A program made the position numbers and the translations under genes. Below, one piece after another: positions 6,161 to 9,482 of a stretch of 9,482 bases of DNA. How positions within the stretch are numbered: the first letter of the stretch is position 1; the number at the start of each line of letters is the position of its first letter. Under the pieces are notes generated by a model that was given only the letters and a program-made list of their open reading frames with translations, was not told the DNA's origin and made no database searches. The stretch is from Akkermansia sp. (GTDB lineage Bacteria; Verrucomicrobiota; Verrucomicrobiia; Verrucomicrobiales; Akkermansiaceae), in assembly GCA_017628435.1 (NCBI GenBank), contig JAGBZE010000102.1, positions 1 through 9,482 of the forward strand, written 5' to 3'.

Positions 6161-6700
6161 TTACTTGCCAACGCTCTTGCCTTCCTTGCGGCGGATGTAC
6201 TCGCCCACATAGTGGACACCCTTGCCCTTGTACGGCTCGGGGGGATAGTAACCGCGCACCTCTGCTGCGAACTGACCGACAAGCTGCTTGTCGATACCTG
6301 CCACCGTCACCTTGGTGTTGTCGGCCACCGTCACGGTAAGGCCGGCAGGAATGGGGTGAAGGATGGGGTGGGACTTACCGAGAGCCAGGTCGAGCACATT
6401 GCCCTTCACAGCGGCCTTCAGACCCACGCCTACGATCTCAAGCTTCTTCTCGAAGCCCTTGGATACACCCTCAATCATGTTGGCGATAAGGGAGCGGCTG
6501 GTGCCGTGCAGAGCGCGCACCTGACGGTCCTCGTTTGCACGGGAAACAGTCAGAACAGCGCCTTCCTGAGCGGCGGAGATACCGGCGGGCATCGTCCAGC
6601 TGAGCTCGCCCTTAGCACCCTTTACGGTAACATCAGCACCGTTGATCGTCACGGTCACGCCGGCGGGAACGGTGATAGTCTTTTTACCTACTCGAGACAT
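6161..6700 (-). CDS. rplF: 50S ribosomal protein L6
   Basis: A 179-residue protein with the two-domain L6 fold, near the GTPase-associated region of the 50S subunit. The N-terminus MSRVGKKTITVPAGV and the segment RALHGTSRSLIANMIEGVSK (62-81) followed by GFEKKLEIVGVG are typical. The C-terminal signature YYPPEPYKGKGVHYVGE (151-167) is intact, with His in place of the more usual Arg after GV. Length matches E. coli (177). The start codon has no Shine-Dalgarno; the preceding bases are AT-rich (GATATAAT) and by chance resemble a -10 box. Confidence 0.97.
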   Translation of the reverse strand: MSRVGKKTITVPAGVTVTINGADVTVKGAKGELSWTMPAGISAAQEGAVLTVSRANEDRQVRALHGTSRSLIANMIEGVSKGFEKKLEIVGVGLKAAVKGNVLDLALGKSHPILHPIPAGLTVTVADNTKVTVAGIDKQLVGQFAAEVRGYYPPEPYKGKGVHYVGEYIRRKEGKSVGK

Positions 6701-6724
6701 ATTATATCAGGTCAGGGGTTAATG

Positions 6725-7126
6725 TTACCATACGAGAGCGATGAGCTCGCCACCAATCTGCTGCTTGCGGGCCTGAGCGCCCGTCATCATGCCGCGAGAG
6801 GTGGAAACGATGGAGATACCAAGGCCGTTCATCACGGTCGGGATCTCGGCGGAGGGAACGTACACGCGACGACCAGGCTTGGACACGCGCTTTACTTCCG
6901 TTACAATGGACTTACCCTCGTTCGTGAACTTGGACTTGACCTTGATGGCCTTGTCCTTGCCTTCACCAACGATCTCGTAGCTCCAGATGTAGCCTTCAGC
7001 CTGCAGGATGCGGGCAATCTCAGCCTTGATGCTGGAGTAGGGAGCGGTGAAGACCTCATTGCGGGCGATGCCGGCGTTCTTCACGCGGGTGAGGAAATCT
7101 GCGATAGGATCACTTAATACTGCCAT
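6725..7126 (-). CDS. rpsH: 30S ribosomal protein S8
   Basis: A 133-residue primary 16S rRNA-binding protein (E. coli 130). It begins MAVLSDPIADFLTRVKNAG and ends with the conserved C-terminal signature GISIVSTSRGMMTGAQAR (103-120), KQQIGGELIALVW. In E. coli, S8 is the translational repressor of the spc operon, binding near the start of rplE. I did not see an obvious copy of that S8 site around the rplE start here, but by-eye inspection is weak evidence. It follows rplE directly, 13 nt from the stop, with no rpsN (S14) between. No Shine-Dalgarno is present. Confidence 0.97.
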   Translation of the reverse strand: MAVLSDPIADFLTRVKNAGIARNEVFTAPYSSIKAEIARILQAEGYIWSYEIVGEGKDKAIKVKSKFTNEGKSIVTEVKRVSKPGRRVYVPSAEIPTVMNGLGISIVSTSRGMMTGAQARKQQIGGELIALVW

Positions 7127-7139
7127 AATCGTAATTTAG

Positions 7140-7712
7140 TTAGGCGTTTTCTTCAGTCTTCTTGGTGGGCTTGCGGAAGGGAATACCCAGCTCGGCAAGC
7201 AGGTCGCGACCCTCTTCGTCCGTGTTAGCGGTAGTTACGAAGATAATGTCGAAACCGATGTTACGCTTGATCTGATCCAGCTCGATTTCAGGGAAGATGG
7301 ACTGATCAGGAATACCGATGGCATAGTTACCGCGGCCGTCAAAGGACTTGGTGGGCAGGCCACGGAAGTCGCGGATGTTGGGGGCGGTAATGTTAATGAA
7401 GCGATCGAGGAACTCCCACATCTGGGTGGAACGCAGCGTCACACGGGCGCCGAGGACTTCACCCTCGCGGAGTTTGAAGTTAGCCACGCTCTTGCGGGCG
7501 TAGGTCATAGCCGGCTTCTGGCCGGTGATCTTGGCGATTTCAGCAACAGCATCCTCAACAGCCTGCTTGCGGTCGGGGTGCTTGCCCATGCACGTGGTCA
7601 CCACAATCTTTTCAAGACGGGGAATCTGATGCACGTTGGCATAGTTGTGCTTCGCCTGGAGGGCCTTAGTGACCGTCTCCTTGTAGTATGTAAGCAATGT
7701 AGGTGTGCTCAT
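7140..7712 (-). CDS. rplE: 50S ribosomal protein L5
   Basis: A 190-residue 5S rRNA-binding protein at the subunit interface that contacts P-site tRNA (E. coli 179). Family marks are IPRLEKIVV (30-38), ITGQKPAMTYARKSVANFKL (62-81) then REGE, MWEFLDRFINITAPNIRDFR (98-117) and the near-invariant KSFDGRGNYAIGI. The C-terminal part FVTTANTDEEGRDLLAELGI is also conserved. The usual glycine-rich turn after EKIV (MGVGEA-like) reads TTCMGKHPD here. A basic and acidic tail (RKPTKKTEENA) extends past the normal end. The ATG at 7712 lacks a Shine-Dalgarno. The gene is 74 nt downstream of rplX. Confidence 0.97.
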   Translation of the reverse strand: MSTPTLLTYYKETVTKALQAKHNYANVHQIPRLEKIVVTTCMGKHPDRKQAVEDAVAEIAKITGQKPAMTYARKSVANFKLREGEVLGARVTLRSTQMWEFLDRFINITAPNIRDFRGLPTKSFDGRGNYAIGIPDQSIFPEIELDQIKRNIGFDIIFVTTANTDEEGRDLLAELGIPFRKPTKKTEENA

Positions 7713-7786
7713 AATATTAGCGGGTCAGCTCTTGTTAATAAGTTAGTTTAGTGATGGCTTAAGCGCGGAGTTTCAGCCTTTCGGCA

Positions 7787-8011
7787 TCAGCTCACTTTCT
7801 TCACATTGGAGATGTGGATGGCGCCGTCGATTTCCTTGATGCCGCCTTCAGGGTCAGCTTCGGTGGGCTTGGTAGCCTTCTTGAGGATGCGGGCACCCTC
7901 AACCGTCACGGTCTGCTTGCTGGCATTCACGGAAAGAACAACACCACGCTTGCCCTTGTTCTTGCCGGCGATAACGAGAACGTTGTCACCTTTCTTCACG
8001 TGGGTCTTCAT
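7787..8011 (-). CDS. rplX: 50S ribosomal protein L24, short form
   Basis: An early-assembly 50S protein that helps start folding of 23S rRNA. The KOW motif is clear in HVKKGDNVLVIAGKNKGKRG (4-23), followed by VVLSVNASKQTVTVEGARI and the conserved AIHISNV (64-70). It ends four residues later at KKVS, giving 74 residues against roughly 100 in E. coli. The C-terminal part that normally follows SNV is therefore absent. It is the first gene of this operon copy, with its own promoter and a 51-nt leader; rplN, normally just upstream, is not here. No Shine-Dalgarno precedes the ATG (AAAGAAAACACAAACG). Confidence 0.95.
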   Translation of the reverse strand: MKTHVKKGDNVLVIAGKNKGKRGVVLSVNASKQTVTVEGARILKKATKPTEADPEGGIKEIDGAIHISNVKKVS

Positions 8012-8043
8012 CGTTTGTGTTTTCTTTGTATGTGTTTAGTCCA

Positions 8044-8059
8044 CACTACACCTGTAGTG
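8044..8059 (-). promoter_or_regulatory. Hairpin in the rplX mRNA leader
   Basis: A perfect palindrome: CACTACA (8044-8050), CC, TGTAGTG (8053-8059). It begins about 4 nt after the predicted transcription start and so would cap the 5' end of the operon mRNA. It could be a ribosomal-protein autoregulation site, an operator, or an RNA-stabilising 5' hairpin. Confidence 0.5.
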
Positions 8060-8069
8060 CGGGGCACCC

Positions 8070-8098
8070 ACTATACGCTTATCCAGTTCCCGCGTCAA
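8070..8098 (-). promoter_or_regulatory. Strong sigma-70-type promoter of the rplX-secY operon
   Basis: On the minus strand -35 TTGACG (8098-8093), an exact 17-bp spacer, then -10 TATAGT (8075-8070). Each box differs from consensus at one position. Transcription should begin near 8063, leaving a leader of about 51 nt before the rplX ATG. It lies 40 nt beyond the MATE gene stop, with no clear terminator between, so some read-through from that gene is possible. Confidence 0.8.
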
Positions 8099-8137
8099 GC
8101 AAAATAACGCGACTTTTCTCCCCTTCCCTGCATTTTT

Positions 8138-9482
8138 TTATTCCGGAAGAGTAAAAACACGCCTGCTGGCCAACTTAAAACGCCAGCTAAGGAGTGCTGC
8201 GGTGATAGTAAGTGACACCACAAAACTGACCCAGGCTCCCATGGCCCCTAAAGCCGATACCAGCCAATCCGTGCGGATAAGGATACAGGCGAGAGGAAAT
8301 CCAACAACCCAGTAAGAGAACATATTCACCCAGGTGATGGCCTTGGTATCATGACAACCACGCAGCAAACCACTCATCAGAGCCTGGTGCGCATCCGGCA
8401 GCTGATAGATGGAGCACATCACCAGCAGCATGGCAGCCGTATCTATTATAGAGGCATCATCCGTGTAGCACCCGATAATCTCCCGCCGGAATACTATAGT
8501 CACCACCGCACTCAGAAGAACTACAGCAAGCATGAAACTGATACTAGTGCGGAGAAGTGCGTGGAAGCGGGCCTCATCGCGAGCACCGACGTGGTAAGCC
8601 GAGCGAATGGAGGCTGCAATGCTCAGTGAAAGCGGAAACATAAACAGCAGAGCAGAAACGTTAATGGCAATCTGGTGCGCCCCAACAGCCATCACCCCCA
8701 GCGGCGCAATCACCAGAGTCACCACGCAAAAAAAGCTCATCTCACACAACGAGGCGATGCCGAGCGGAGTCCCCTTGCTGACAATATCGCGAACAACACG
8801 CCACTCTGCCGCTCGGTTCGCCCACATATGCACCAAATTGCGGCGATACCGGGGGTACACAGCCATGAGCACCAGCAGCGCCGCAGCCATCAGGTAATGA
8901 ATCAGTGTAGTGGTAAGCCCACACCCCGCACCACCCATGGCAGGCACCGGCCCCCAGCCAAACACGAATATATAATTAAGGGGGATATTCAGAAGAAGCC
9001 CCATGCAGGCAATCAGCATGGCAGGTCGCGTGTGGCCATACCCCTCGAAATGCCCCTGCAGCACGCGTATCATCACACTGACCGGCACCGCATACAGCAG
9101 AAAATACAAGTAATCCTGCGCCACCTTCACCATCTGCACATCATCGCTCACCAGGGCAAACACCTCACGCCCGAGCAACAGCGCCACAACCTCCACAGCC
9201 ATGAGAAATACCGCCAGAATCTTCGCGTTATTCAGAAGCAATCCGACTTTGGTCTCACACCCTGCACCAAGCAGGCGGGACACCATAGGTCCAATAATTG
9301 TAACCACCGAACCAACTGCCACCATAATCGGCACTGTAACGGAGGTTCCTAACGCCACACCAGCTAACTGCTCCGGCCCGGCCTGTCCTGCCACTACGGT
9401 GTCCACCACTCCCATACCCATATTCATGAGGTTTGCCAGGTACAGGGGAACCATGAGCGAAAGCAAACGCTTAAGCTCAGCC
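8138..9482 (-). CDS. MATE-family (NorM/MdtK-like) multidrug efflux transporter, 5' truncated
   Basis: An inner-membrane antiporter, likely exporting cationic drugs or metabolites in exchange for Na+ or H+. The frame stays open to the right edge, reading AELKRLLSLMVPLYLANL, the typical MATE N-terminus, so the true start lies outside; the TTG at 9466 is internal. About 447 residues are visible, with around 12 hydrophobic segments. NorM-type marks are GMGVVDTVVAG, GHFEGYGHTRPAM, LLNIPLNYIFVFG, MGGAGCG, GAHQIAINVSALLFMFPLS and SGLLRGCHDTKAI. The acidic residues linked to cation coupling in Vibrio NorM (D36, E255, D371) have apparent counterparts, counting from the TTG: D22 in VVDTVVAG, E242 in LCEMSFF and D358 in YQLPDAHQ. 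Substrate cannot be told from sequence. No terminator is evident after its stop, and the ribosomal promoter follows directly. Confidence 0.93.
   Translation of the reverse strand, partial: AELKRLLSLMVPLYLANLMNMGMGVVDTVVAGQAGPEQLAGVALGTSVTVPIMVAVGSVVTIIGPMVSRLLGAGCETKVGLLLNNAKILAVFLMAVEVVALLLGREVFALVSDDVQMVKVAQDYLYFLLYAVPVSVMIRVLQGHFEGYGHTRPAMLIACMGLLLNIPLNYIFVFGWGPVPAMGGAGCGLTTTLIHYLMAAALLVLMAVYPRYRRNLVHMWANRAAEWRVVRDIVSKGTPLGIASLCEMSFFCVVTLVIAPLGVMAVGAHQIAINVSALLFMFPLSLSIAASIRSAYHVGARDEARFHALLRTSISFMLAVVLLSAVVTIVFRREIIGCYTDDASIIDTAAMLLVMCSIYQLPDAHQALMSGLLRGCHDTKAITWVNMFSYWVVGFPLACILIRTDWLVSALGAMGAWVSFVVSLTITAALLSWRFKLASRRVFTLPE

Noticed and set aside
6702..6707. TATAAT just upstream of rplF as an internal promoter
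   Set aside because: No acceptable -35 box lies 16-18 bp upstream, and the site ends 1 nt before the start codon.
6212..7117. 301-residue plus-strand ORF
   Set aside because: It is antisense across rplF and rpsH and their intergenic gap, with no recognisable domain.
9464..9466. TTG as the start of the MATE gene
   Set aside because: Conserved MATE N-terminal sequence (ELKRLLSL) continues in frame upstream to the window edge.

Overview
The window is about 9.5 kb of ordinary bacterial chromosome with fairly high GC. It is dominated by part of the ribosomal-protein spc operon. The operon order on the minus strand is rplX-rplE-rpsH-rplF-rplR-rpsE-rplO-secY, with no rpsN (S14) between rplE and rpsH and no rpmD (L30) between rpsE and rplO. 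That gene set is what I recall for Chlamydiae, so together with the protein style a member of the PVC group (Verrucomicrobiota, perhaps Akkermansia-like) is my best guess. This is inference; no 16S or other marker is present.

Layout. Plus strand, 1-2151: the 3' end of der (ribosome-assembly GTPase), a likely terminator, then a two-gene unit of an exported tandem staphylococcal-nuclease-domain protein and proC (proline synthesis), joined by an ATGA overlap. Positions 2152-2245 hold a REP-like palindrome and a bidirectional terminator, where proC meets purN coming from the other side. Minus strand, 2246-2824: purN (purine synthesis), preceded by a near-consensus promoter placed so close to the ATG that the mRNA should be almost leaderless. 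Minus strand, 2867-8098: the spc segment, from a strong promoter upstream of rplX to a perfect 15-bp terminator stem after secY. A 219-bp gap between rplO and secY carries a large palindrome. Minus strand, 8138 to the right edge: a NorM-type MATE drug/sodium antiporter, open at its 5' end.

The ribosomal genes and secY form one functional unit (50S and 30S proteins plus the protein-export channel). The operon is cut on both sides compared with the classical arrangement: rpsQ-rplN are not upstream of rplX, and rpsM-rpsK-rpoA are not downstream of secY. No phage, IS element, CRISPR array or tRNA was seen, and I do not see a convincing new multi-gene system. The points most worth a second look are the two-domain nuclease with one degenerate active site, the leaderless purN promoter, the rplX leader hairpin, the structured rplO-secY gap, the extra C-terminal membrane helix of SecY, the Arg/Gly-rich S5 N-terminus, and the near absence of Shine-Dalgarno sequences in the operon.
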